Made by a program: the position numbers and the translations under genes | In this document: positions 1 through 6,138 of the stretch, piece by piece | Numbering within the stretch: position 1 is the first letter of the stretch | Layout: every line of letters starts with the position of its first letter | Assembly (NCBI GenBank): GCA_910588285.1 | Contig: CAJUQB010000164.1 | Location: 1-7,000 of the forward strand | Length of the DNA: 7,000 nucleotides | Direction: 5' to 3' | Source of the DNA: an uncultured Lachnospiraceae bacterium | GTDB lineage: Bacteria > Bacillota > Clostridia > Lachnospirales > Lachnospiraceae | The notes under the pieces: model-generated | What the model was told of the DNA's origin: nothing | Databases searched by the model: none | The model's input: only the letters and a program-made list of their open reading frames with translations

Positions 1-593
1 ACGATATCCGCCTGCTCTGCCAGTTCCCTGCTGTGAGTAACAACAACCACACATTTTTCCTGTTCATGAGCCAGTTTCTGAAAAATAGATATAATCTCAT
101 TCGCAGTATCCTCGTCCAAATTTCCTGTCGGTTCATCCGCTAACAGGATGGGCGCCTTGCTTGCCAATGCCCTTGCAATGGCTACCCTCTGCTGTTGGCC
201 TCCGGACAACTGCATCACATTTCTTTTCCGCTGCGCCTCATCAATGCCCATCTGCGCCAGCAATTCTTCCGCATCGGCTTTCCCACCTAACTTTACATTT
301 TCAACCGGCGTTAAATAGTCGATCAGATTATAATTTTGAAAGACCAGTGAAACATGATCCTTTCGATGTGCATTTAATCCCCTTTGCAGAATATCCTCTC
401 CTGCAACGCAGACAGTCCCCTCAACCGGCACATCCAGCCCCGCCAGCAAAGATAAAAGCGTTGTTTTTCCTGAACCGCTGGAACCTAAAATGGCATACAT
501 AACACCCTTCTTAAATTGGTAAGTTACATGATTCAGAATCGTCTTATCTTTCTGTGATTTATAATAATATGAAACATCCTTTAACTCTAACAT
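1..593 (-). CDS. ABC transporter ATP-binding protein, MacB/LolD-like (C-terminus cut by window edge)
   Basis: Cytoplasmic ATPase that would power the two FtsX-like permeases encoded just upstream. I translated the minus strand from ATG 593-591, giving 197 complete codons open to the window edge. All nucleotide-binding motifs are intact: Walker A GSSGSGKTT (residues 37-45), Q-loop VFQN (Gln86), signature LSGGQQQR (129-136), Walker B ILLADE (149-154, with catalytic Glu154), D-loop GNLD (157-160) and H-loop VVTHS (His187). LSGGQQQR followed by VAIARAL and ADEPTGNLD is typical of the MacB/LolD/FtsE group of ABC ATPases, which pair with FtsX-type permeases. These proteins are usually about 220-250 residues, so probably only 25-50 residues are missing. 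The start is supported by the Shine-Dalgarno AAAGGAGG at 598-605, four bases before the ATG; this site overlaps the stop codon of the preceding permease gene. It is the fourth gene of the operon, and the operon may continue beyond the window. Confidence 0.95.
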   Translation of the reverse strand, partial: MLELKDVSYYYKSQKDKTILNHVTYQFKKGVMYAILGSSGSGKTTLLSLLAGLDVPVEGTVCVAGEDILQRGLNAHRKDHVSLVFQNYNLIDYLTPVENVKLGGKADAEELLAQMGIDEAQRKRNVMQLSGGQQQRVAIARALASKAPILLADEPTGNLDEDTANEIISIFQKLAHEQEKCVVVVTHSRELAEQADI

Positions 594-597
594 ACAG

Positions 598-606
598 CCT
601 CCTTTA
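598..606 (-). promoter_or_regulatory. Shine-Dalgarno fused to the stop codon of the upstream permease
   Basis: On the minus strand the sequence TAAAGGAGG contains both the TAA stop of the 479-residue permease (604-606) and the AGGAGG ribosome site of the ATPase gene. Only four bases (CTGT) separate it from the ATG. This arrangement favours translational coupling, with ribosomes ending the permease starting the ATPase, and it fixes the ATPase start at 593. Confidence 0.85.
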
Positions 607-2043
607 GCCCATCTTGCTTAAAATTTCTTTTGGTTTCTGTATTACCACAAATATGCAGGATGATGAAACCGCAGCCAAAATCACACCCAATACAGAACAG
701 GCAGACAGCAGGACTATTTTTCCTGTCACTTCAGTTTTAACACCCATTACCTTTGTTTCATATTCTGCCACTCCTGCACCTCCTGTCATGCCTTCTTCCG
801 CTTTCCTCTGTTCCTCCTGTTGCTGAACTTGATAACCCACCAGATAATCTGCAACACTTTTAGATAATGAAGGTGCACATACAGTTGCCAGCGTAAAAGA
901 AACACATCCTATCAGGATTCCTTCCAGTATCATCTGTGCTATAATGGCAGCCTTGCCTTTCCCGATTGCCAAAAATATACCTATTTCATGCACCCTGCCT
1001 TTCAGCCAGAACAGGAATACAAGAAAAATAATGACTGCGCCCGAAACGGCAACTAAGATCAGTATTATGGTACTCATTTCATCCAGATCTCCGAAATTCG
1101 CTGCCATCGTATCGCTCATCCCGGTATTGTCAAGGAAATCATAGCGTTTCCAGTCAATGTCAGCTTTCCTGATCCTCTCCTTTACCGTTTCATACTCATC
1201 TACATTCTCTACCCAGAATGTCGCATATTGATATAGCGGATCTCCCTCGCATCCCTGCGGCTTTTCCGGGAAACGCAGGTCTGTCATGATGATGTTCTCA
1301 CTCCGATAGCTGTCCCCGTACATGATGGGTGTGATTTTATGGACTGTATCATAAATCCCGACGATCTCCGCACTGTAAACCTTAGATGTTTCACGCTCTT
1401 TCCGGTCATTAAATTCCAGTTTATCCCCAACCGTCAATCCATTTAATTCTGCCAGCTCCCTTGATATGACGCATACATCTTTATCCTCTGCTGTGATCAT
1501 ACGTCCCTCATTTACTTCTATATTCCCATTCTGCACATCGAAATCCAGCCGCATTTCCATATTTCCCCGCAATGACACACCCAACAGGTCTGAATGCTGG
1601 TCTACATCCGGGTCTTCAATCCGTACAAAATTTACAGGATTGACCACTATGTTCGCCGTGGTGACATTATATTCCGCAATCCCTTCCTGCCCTGCAAGCG
1701 TTTCAATATCCTCCATCTGAAGGGTTTCAAAAGAGTTGTCATGCCATATCATCCAATCCCCTGATTCAAGCTGCTCTATATGCGATCCATCCACGCTCCC
1801 GTTCTGCCCGCCTAATTTTTCTATTGCCTCTGCCGTCCTGTCATGCCTGTCCGCTTCATTTTCTTCCATCCTGAAAGATGCCCCAAGCGCCTGTTTACCT
1901 TCCGTCTGCGTCTGTACATTTGCGGATTTGCACGCCCACCCGGCATAGATAAAGCAGGCTGTTACAAAAACAATGCTTAAAAGAAGAATTGTCTTTGCCC
2001 GTTTCCGAACCAGACAGCGTATACTTAACTCTAAGATGTTCAT
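604..2043 (-). CDS. FtsX/MacB-like ABC transporter permease, 479 residues (second permease of the operon)
   Basis: Membrane subunit of a type VII (MacB-like, mechanotransmission) ABC system. The visible layout is a basic N-terminus (RKRAK), one membrane helix at about residues 18-36, a large extracytoplasmic domain at about 40-322, then three helices at about 325-347, 366-390 and 441-467. The segment between helices 2 and 3, HEIGIFLAIGKGKAAIIAQ, is the usual FtsX coupling region, where the permease contacts its ATPase. The C-terminus ends QKPKEILSKMG, a common ending in clostridial FtsX-like permeases. The outer loop between helices 3 and 4 is unusually long and charged (about 400-440, including QVQQQEEQRKAEE). 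The protein resembles the 399-residue permease upstream in its helix layout, coupling segment and C-terminal tail, so the two are probably paralogues forming a heterodimer. The start ATG is one base after that gene's stop, with GGAGGG (2053-2058 region reading leftward) inside the last codons of the upstream gene. The substrate is unknown. Confidence 0.9.
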   Translation of the reverse strand: MNILELSIRCLVRKRAKTILLLSIVFVTACFIYAGWACKSANVQTQTEGKQALGASFRMEENEADRHDRTAEAIEKLGGQNGSVDGSHIEQLESGDWMIWHDNSFETLQMEDIETLAGQEGIAEYNVTTANIVVNPVNFVRIEDPDVDQHSDLLGVSLRGNMEMRLDFDVQNGNIEVNEGRMITAEDKDVCVISRELAELNGLTVGDKLEFNDRKERETSKVYSAEIVGIYDTVHKITPIMYGDSYRSENIIMTDLRFPEKPQGCEGDPLYQYATFWVENVDEYETVKERIRKADIDWKRYDFLDNTGMSDTMAANFGDLDEMSTIILILVAVSGAVIIFLVFLFWLKGRVHEIGIFLAIGKGKAAIIAQMILEGILIGCVSFTLATVCAPSLSKSVADYLVGYQVQQQEEQRKAEEGMTGGAGVAEYETKVMGVKTEVTGKIVLLSACSVLGVILAAVSSSCIFVVIQKPKEILSKMG

Positions 2044-2044
2044 G

Positions 2045-3244
2045 TTATCCCTCCATTTCCGACAAGGTTTCTTTCACAGGCTTTTTCATATATGGAAAAA
2101 TGGCAATTCCAGTCAATATTACAACACCAGCCAGTCCGATACATAAAACTCCTGACTGCCAGCTAAATGATAATTCCAATGCTATGCTGTTCCCCTGCAT
2201 GATGGCAAGACTATTGCTAATCCGTGGTAATAAGAGCTTTGTTGCAATTCCCGCTCCCACGAATGCGACAAAATACAATATCATCTCTTCCAAAATCATT
2301 TGAGATAATATATTTCCTTTTGCTATACCCAGACTGATCAGAACAGCAATCTCCGTTTTCCGGCTGCGCATCCACATGGCAAGCAAAAGACCTGTTATCA
2401 AACTGCCGGAAGTTACCGTCAGGGCGAAAATCAAAAACGTAATTCTGCCTGTCTGTCCGATCATCATTTTTAATTTTTGGAATGTATTATCTGTTATCCC
2501 AATCGCAGCCCTGTCCTGATACATTCTTTCCAGCACTTCCTTTGTATCCGTGAGCTGCTCAGGATCATTTACATACACTGCCACATTTAAAAAGCAAGTC
2601 CTGCCGGACAGCCTGTTCACAAAATCTGCCGTTCCATAAATCTGGTTTTCAATGCGGTTCACTGCCTGTACATTTCCGGTCTGGCTCCGTTCCATCCCCG
2701 ACAGGAACAATCCGGTAACGACCGCTTCCTGCTCCCTTCCATCCACCGTTTCAAACACAATTTTATCGCCTAACTGAATTCCATTATCTTCTGCCAGAAA
2801 CTGATTCACTACAATATCTTCACTTCCCTGTGGATAATTCCCCTCTGTAATCCGATAAACTTTATCCGCAAATGGGCTGTCTTTCTCCAGTTCATCGTAC
2901 CCGTGAACGGTAAATGTATTTTCAGAACCTTCACTGCCTGCAACCGGGATACAGGTTGTAGAACCAACCTGCATCTCCGATATCCGGTTGAGCCAGTTTA
3001 CATTGGGTTCCTCTTCAATTGCCTGCATATCTGTTTCTTCAAAAGGGTGATCCGCCTCCATGCTCTCCAATATTATTTTGCTCTCTGCATTCTTCCGAAG
3101 TTCTTCTGCCAGCCCTAAAGATACTTTCCGTATTCCCAATGTGCCTAAAACCATGCTGTTAATGACCAGAAACAGCAACAGCAATAATACAGACTTCATC
3201 TTTTTTCTCCGGATATAGCAGAGCGCTCTTTCCAAACAACCCAT
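2045..3244 (-). CDS. FtsX/MacB-like ABC transporter permease, 399 residues (first permease of the operon)
   Basis: Second membrane subunit of the same ABC system. After a basic stretch (RRKKMK) there is a membrane helix at about residues 18-36 (SVLLLLLFLVINSMVLG). An extracytoplasmic domain follows at about 38-265, containing a MacB periplasmic-type stretch around VVNQFLAEDNGIQLGDKI (145-162). Helices follow at about 267-291, 314-338 and 365-385. The coupling segment KTEIAVLISLGIAKGNILSQ and the tail KKPVKETLSEMEG match the equivalent parts of the neighbouring permease, showing they are paralogues. Four-helix permeases of this length normally act as dimers with a dimer of ATPases. The start at 3244 is supported by AGGAGG at 3250-3255 with a five-base spacer. 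That site is fused to the stop codon of the lipoprotein gene (TAGGAGG), so translation is probably coupled. An internal Met16 is an alternative start but has no comparable ribosome site. Confidence 0.9.
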   Translation of the reverse strand: MGCLERALCYIRRKKMKSVLLLLLFLVINSMVLGTLGIRKVSLGLAEELRKNAESKIILESMEADHPFEETDMQAIEEEPNVNWLNRISEMQVGSTTCIPVAGSEGSENTFTVHGYDELEKDSPFADKVYRITEGNYPQGSEDIVVNQFLAEDNGIQLGDKIVFETVDGREQEAVVTGLFLSGMERSQTGNVQAVNRIENQIYGTADFVNRLSGRTCFLNVAVYVNDPEQLTDTKEVLERMYQDRAAIGITDNTFQKLKMMIGQTGRITFLIFALTVTSGSLITGLLLAMWMRSRKTEIAVLISLGIAKGNILSQMILEEMILYFVAFVGAGIATKLLLPRISNSLAIMQGNSIALELSFSWQSGVLCIGLAGVVILTGIAIFPYMKKPVKETLSEMEG

Positions 3245-3249
3245 CCTGA

Positions 3250-3256
3250 CCTCCTA
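3250..3256 (-). promoter_or_regulatory. Stop codon and Shine-Dalgarno overlap between lipoprotein and permease
   Basis: Read on the minus strand, TAGGAGG merges the TAG stop of the lipoprotein gene (3254-3256) with the AGGAGG ribosome site of the 399-residue permease. The spacer to the permease ATG is TCAGG, five bases. It fixes the permease start and indicates translational coupling inside the operon. Confidence 0.8.
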
Positions 3257-3853
3257 CTGCCACCTTATGATAACAACCTTGTCAGCAATCCATTGTTTAT
3301 CATCCTGACTGGTGCCGAATATATTCACATCCGTTTCTTTCTTGATACTGTTTTTGTCAGTGTCCTCTCTCGAAATTTCTGTCTGCGATCCCATGCTGAA
3401 ATTTATGATTTGAAAAATAACATCCTCCGCATAGGTTATGTTTATATTCGTTTCATCCGATTCATAACCGGGAGCTGCAATACCTCCTTCCATTGAGCCA
3501 TCCTCATTTATAATCAATGTCCGGGGAGTTATGGTGAAACCTGTATCCGTAAAATCAACAACTCGCCCGCTTAGATTTGCCCCGTCATAAAATACACCTT
3601 CTTCGTGATTATCTGCAATCTCGCCGCTGTTTTTCGCATCAGTGTTATTCATATCTTCCTGACCGCCCTCTGCCTCATTGCTGCTGTTTTTTCCATCCGC
3701 CGCAATTTCCTCGTTATAGCCGCTCTCATTTGTCATATGCACATCTGACGGCTCCGGCTGCTCATTTTCTTTTCCTGCACATCCCGCCATGCCCATACAC
3801 AAAACCACGGACAAACAAAGAACTCCTGCAGCTTTCAACATCTTTTTTCTCAT
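3254..3853 (-). CDS. Secreted lipoprotein of unknown function, first gene of the ABC operon
   Basis: The protein has 199 residues. The N-terminus is a typical lipoprotein signal: basic MRKKMLK, a hydrophobic stretch (about 8-22), then a lipobox ending MAGC with the lipidated cysteine at residue 25. Residues 26-86 form a hydrophilic linker rich in Glu, Asp, Asn, Ser and Gly with no predicted fold. Residues 87-199 look like a compact beta-rich domain: SGRVVDFTDTGFTITP near 95-110, a middle with NINITYAEDVIFQI (136-149), and a final strand ADKVVIIRWQ. This pattern recalls small OB-like or DUF5666-like domains of secreted proteins, but that is a guess from pattern. The mature protein would be anchored on the outer face of the membrane beside the permeases, so an accessory or substrate-handling role is plausible. 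It lacks the long coiled-coil hairpin of a MacA-type fusion protein. The start at 3853 has AGAGGT at 3861-3866 with a seven-base spacer. Confidence 0.85.
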   Translation of the reverse strand: MRKKMLKAAGVLCLSVVLCMGMAGCAGKENEQPEPSDVHMTNESGYNEEIAADGKNSSNEAEGGQEDMNNTDAKNSGEIADNHEEGVFYDGANLSGRVVDFTDTGFTITPRTLIINEDGSMEGGIAAPGYESDETNINITYAEDVIFQIINFSMGSQTEISREDTDKNSIKKETDVNIFGTSQDDKQWIADKVVIIRWQ

Positions 3854-3918
3854 CTTCCATACCTCTTTTCTTTTTATTTAGCTTTTTGCCTGTTCTATGT
3901 TTCATTGAACATATTCAA

Positions 3919-3951
3919 AGAATAACATCCGGTCATCCTAAAAATCTCCTA
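3919..3951 (-). promoter_or_regulatory. Promoter of the lipoprotein-ABC operon with tandem regulator site
   Basis: On the minus strand there is an extended -10, TGT-TATTCT (3927 down to 3919). No consensus -35 is present; the hexamer at the 17-base position is AGATTT. In place of a -35 there are two TAGGA motifs (3951-3947 and 3940-3936) separated by six bases, an 11-base period. The inner one ends 11 bases before the -10. This geometry, tandem 11-base repeats replacing the -35, is what is known for PhoB-type activators. Transcription would begin near 3912, giving a leader of about 58 bases. Promoter and operator are predictions from pattern only. Confidence 0.6.
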
Positions 3952-3994
3952 TTTCATCACCCAATATTAAGTATTTTTTAGAAGATTTTTAGGA
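3936..3994. repeat. Perfect 12-base inverted repeat shared by both divergent promoters
   Basis: TCCTAAAAATCT at 3936-3947 is the exact reverse complement of AGATTTTTAGGA at 3983-3994. The arms are separated by 35 bases, too far for a good transcript hairpin. Each arm sits at nearly the same distance (10 or 11 bases) upstream of its own outward-facing extended -10. The most likely reading is a pair of binding sites for the response regulator encoded next door. Confidence 0.75.
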
Positions 3995-4010
3995 ATTGTT
4001 TTGCTATACT
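3979..4010 (+). promoter_or_regulatory. Promoter of the two-component operon with tandem regulator site
   Basis: An extended -10, TGC-TATACT, lies at 4002-4010. The -35 position has no TTGACA-like sequence (AAGATT at 17-base spacing). Upstream are two direct repeats with an 11-base period, TTTTTAGAA (3975-3983) and TTTTTAGGA (3986-3994). Their cores TAGAA and TAGGA are six bases apart, and the second ends 10 bases before the -10. Transcription would start near 4017, about 26 bases before the regulator ATG. The arrangement suggests activation by the regulator's own product, but repression is possible because the site overlaps the -35 region. Confidence 0.65.
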
Positions 4011-4032
4011 TAGTATAGGAATCTGACGGATT

Positions 4033-4045
4033 GGAGGCCGCTATG
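4033..4045 (+). promoter_or_regulatory. Ribosome binding site that sets the response regulator start
   Basis: GGAGG at 4033-4037 is followed by a five-base spacer (CCGCT) and ATG at 4043-4045. A longer in-frame reading from TTG at 4031 would add four residues, but that TTG directly abuts the Shine-Dalgarno and has no ribosome site of its own. The ATG start also gives the usual OmpR-family N-terminus MKILLLEDD. Confidence 0.9.
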
Positions 4046-4738
4046 AAAATTCTATTATTAGAAGATGACAAATACCTGTGTGGCAATATAAAACAGCAGC
4101 TTACAAAAGAGGGATATATCGTGGATGCCTGCAATGACGGAGAGGAAGGTTTTCTACTTGCCTTAGACCAGGGAAACAGTTATGACTTGGCTGTTATTGA
4201 CCGTATGCTCCCCGTTATAGACGGCCTTGCCATCATAAAAGCAATGCGGAATAAGAAAATACAGATTCCCGTTATTATCATTACCGGGATGTCCGAATTA
4301 CAGGATAAAATTGAAGGGTTAGACAATGGTGCTGATGATTACCTTACAAAACCCTTTCACATCAGCGAATTATCTGCACGGATCAGGGCATTGACCCGCA
4401 GGCCGGCTATTATGGCCAGGCAAAACTGTCTTACTTACCATGATCTTTCCCTTGACATTTCAAAAAGACAGCTTGAATGCAGAAACAATCATTTGGTACT
4501 GACACCGACAGAATTCCATTTAATGGGTATCTTTCTTGAAAAGCCGGAGATCGTGCTTACGAGGGAGCAGCTTATACAAAAGGTTTGGGAAACGGATGCA
4601 GACGTGGAATCAAAGAATCTGGATAACTACATCTATTTTTTACGAAAACGCCTCCGCACTGTCGGAAGTGAATGTGTCCTGGCCTCTATCTACGGCTCCG
4701 GATTTATATTGGAGGTAAAGCATGGTACAAAGCCTTAA
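4043..4738 (+). CDS. OmpR/PhoB-family response regulator
   Basis: Cytoplasmic DNA-binding regulator of 231 residues, the normal family length. The N-terminal receiver domain (about 1-115) has all expected residues: the acidic pair in LLLEDD (Glu7, Asp8), phospho-acceptor Asp53 in AVIDRMLP, the switch Thr81 in IIITG, and Lys103 in YLTKPF. The C-terminal winged-helix domain (about 130-228) is shown by LVLTPTEFHLMGIFLEKPE, LTREQLIQKVW, the recognition helix region SKNLDNYIYFLRKRL and the wing ending IYGSGFIL. Its partner is the histidine kinase gene, which overlaps its 3' end by 17 bases. Its likely targets are the tandem TAGRA sites at 3936-3951 and 3979-3994, so it probably controls both itself and the divergent ABC operon. 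Family-level assignment is secure; the signal and regulon are inferred. Confidence 0.96.
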   Translation: MKILLLEDDKYLCGNIKQQLTKEGYIVDACNDGEEGFLLALDQGNSYDLAVIDRMLPVIDGLAIIKAMRNKKIQIPVIIITGMSELQDKIEGLDNGADDYLTKPFHISELSARIRALTRRPAIMARQNCLTYHDLSLDISKRQLECRNNHLVLTPTEFHLMGIFLEKPEIVLTREQLIQKVWETDADVESKNLDNYIYFLRKRLRTVGSECVLASIYGSGFILEVKHGTKP

Positions 4739-6032
4739 AAGAAATCTTTATTTTTTGATGGTTGGCTCCCTCATGTTCATCTTTTCTATCGTATTCTGCC
4801 TGATGGTCCATGAAAATATAAAGGCAAAGAGGAATTCGGAACTGGCTTACTTTAACAGGATGACAACCACCCTTGTCCTACAATTAGAGCATGAATCTGA
4901 TTATCAAACATGTTTAAACCTTTATGAAGAAAGGCGTGATATGTATTTTCAGCTTTCTTCTGATACCGGGCGTTCTCTTTACCAAAGTGAATATTTAGGA
5001 GACAACACTGATATTATTGATACCTTTTTAACTACATTGCTTGGTACGGAGGGCGATTTTACCTTTAGTCCATCCAGCTTGAAAGATTATTATTACAGCA
5101 GGCAGAGCGGAGCTTATACCATCGAAGCGTTAAACGGAAAAAAATATTATTGTGTAAACTGTCTGGTTGTCACAGATTATGGCAGCATATATACAGTTAC
5201 CGCAATAAAAGAAAAATCCAGCTTTGCCACATTGTTAAAACCGAAATCCGGATATTATTTCTGTATATGGTGCGGCGTCCTCGTTTCTATTATCTGCCTT
5301 TCCAAAATACTGATCAGAAAGGCTGTAAAACCCACCGAAAAAGCCATGCAGAGCCAGAAAGACTTTATCGCTGCCGTTTCCCATGAATGCAAAGCCCCAT
5401 TGGCAGCGATCCTTTCCTCCGCTGAAATGATTGAATCTGTACCGAATATTCCAGATACTGTTACGGATCATGTACGGGTGATTGATGCAGAGGTATCACG
5501 AATGTCCCGGCTTATCCGTGATCTGCTCCTGCTCTCATCCATTGATGCTGGAAACTGGTCTTTCCACATGGATGAGGTCAATGTTGACACGTTATTGATA
5601 AACCTATATACAAAATTTGAACGTATCTGTAGAAAAAAGGATATACAATTACAGCTTAATATACCAGATGAATGCTGTCCGCCGCTTTATTCCGATGCAG
5701 ACCGGTTAGACCAGATTATCAGTATTTTTCTTGATAATGCGGTTTCATACTCACCGCCCGAATCTGAAATTTCATTAAACGCATCTGTAAGAAAAAATGA
5801 ATTGATATTTACCATCATAGATCATGGAATCGGAATCAGCGAAAAAGAGAAACCATTTATCTTTGATCGTTTCTATCAAAGTGACAAATCCCGTACCCAA
5901 AGGGAGCATTTTGGACTCGGACTTAGCATCGCAAATGATTTAGTCCATAAACTGGAAGGAAAAATTAAACTGTTTGATACGCCTGGAGGAGGATGCACTT
6001 TCAAAATATTTCTTCCCTTAAAACAGCAATAG
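4722..6032 (+). CDS. Membrane sensor histidine kinase
   Basis: This 436-residue kinase is the partner of the upstream response regulator. Membrane helices lie at about residues 9-30 and 179-198 and enclose an extracytoplasmic sensor region of about 148 residues with no recognised named domain. The second helix is followed almost directly by the dimerisation domain, with only about 20 residues to the H-box SHECKAPLAAI (phospho-acceptor His221), so a HAMP linker appears absent. The ATP-binding domain has the N-box FLDNAVSYSP (336-345), G1 DHGIG (367-371), F-box FDRFYQSDKSR (381-391), G2 GLGLS (398-402) and a final GGGCTFKIFLPL strand. The sensor has a CVNC motif (Cys144, Cys147), and a second CxxC, CIWC (181-184), opens helix 2. 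Translation starts at ATG 4722 inside the regulator gene, with GGAGG at 4711-4715. The signal is unknown; envelope stress or an antimicrobial compound is plausible from the adjacent ABC genes. Confidence 0.95.
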   Translation: MVQSLKRNLYFLMVGSLMFIFSIVFCLMVHENIKAKRNSELAYFNRMTTTLVLQLEHESDYQTCLNLYEERRDMYFQLSSDTGRSLYQSEYLGDNTDIIDTFLTTLLGTEGDFTFSPSSLKDYYYSRQSGAYTIEALNGKKYYCVNCLVVTDYGSIYTVTAIKEKSSFATLLKPKSGYYFCIWCGVLVSIICLSKILIRKAVKPTEKAMQSQKDFIAAVSHECKAPLAAILSSAEMIESVPNIPDTVTDHVRVIDAEVSRMSRLIRDLLLLSSIDAGNWSFHMDEVNVDTLLINLYTKFERICRKKDIQLQLNIPDECCPPLYSDADRLDQIISIFLDNAVSYSPPESEISLNASVRKNELIFTIIDHGIGISEKEKPFIFDRFYQSDKSRTQREHFGLGLSIANDLVHKLEGKIKLFDTPGGGCTFKIFLPLKQQ

Positions 6033-6070
6033 ATGGCATGGAACTACTATTCTCCAAAAATAAGAAGTAC

Positions 6071-6110
6071 AAAATGAAAAGGGAGCCAGTACTGCTCCCT
6101 TTTCATTTTT
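6071..6110. terminator. Strong intrinsic terminator between convergent operons
   Basis: A perfect 16-base-pair stem (6071-6086 with 6094-6109) encloses a seven-base loop (CAGTACT). The GC-rich top GGGAGC/GCTCCC is followed by an A/T base ending in a TTTTT run on the plus strand, so it ends the two-component operon 39 bases after the kinase stop. The complementary A-run at the left arm gives a shorter T-run on the minus strand, so it may also terminate transcription arriving from the PEBP gene, which stops at 6139. The remaining bases of the 106-base gap show nothing else. Confidence 0.9.
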
Positions 6111-6138
6111 ACGCTCTCGCCCTTAATGTGCCAGCTAT

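Noticed and set aside
161..502. Plus-strand open reading frame of 113 codons
   Set aside because: It lies opposite the ABC ATPase gene, whose motifs are all intact on the minus strand; its translation is low-complexity Pro/His/Ser-rich and it has no convincing ribosome site.
1989..2303. Plus-strand open reading frame spanning the junction of the two permease genes
   Set aside because: It is antisense to two well-supported permeases and matches no recognisable family; a shadow of membrane-protein codon use.
3905..3918. Small palindrome TTGAA-CATA-TTCAA in the leader of the lipoprotein gene
   Set aside because: Five-base A/T-rich arms are expected by chance in such DNA; there is no T-run or conserved context to support a terminator or operator.
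3577..3981. Plus-strand open reading frame of 134 codons running through the lipoprotein start and the divergent promoters
   Set aside because: The product is Ser/His/Phe/Pro-rich without domain pattern, and it would cross the promoter and operator region; the lipoprotein on the other strand is much better supported.
4031..4042. Extended N-terminus of the response regulator from a TTG codon at 4031
   Set aside because: The TTG abuts the GGAGG ribosome site, and the ATG at 4043 has ideal spacing and gives the standard family N-terminus.
5235..5471. Minus-strand open reading frame of 78 codons inside the kinase gene
   Set aside because: It is antisense to the second membrane helix and H-box of an intact histidine kinase and has no features of its own.
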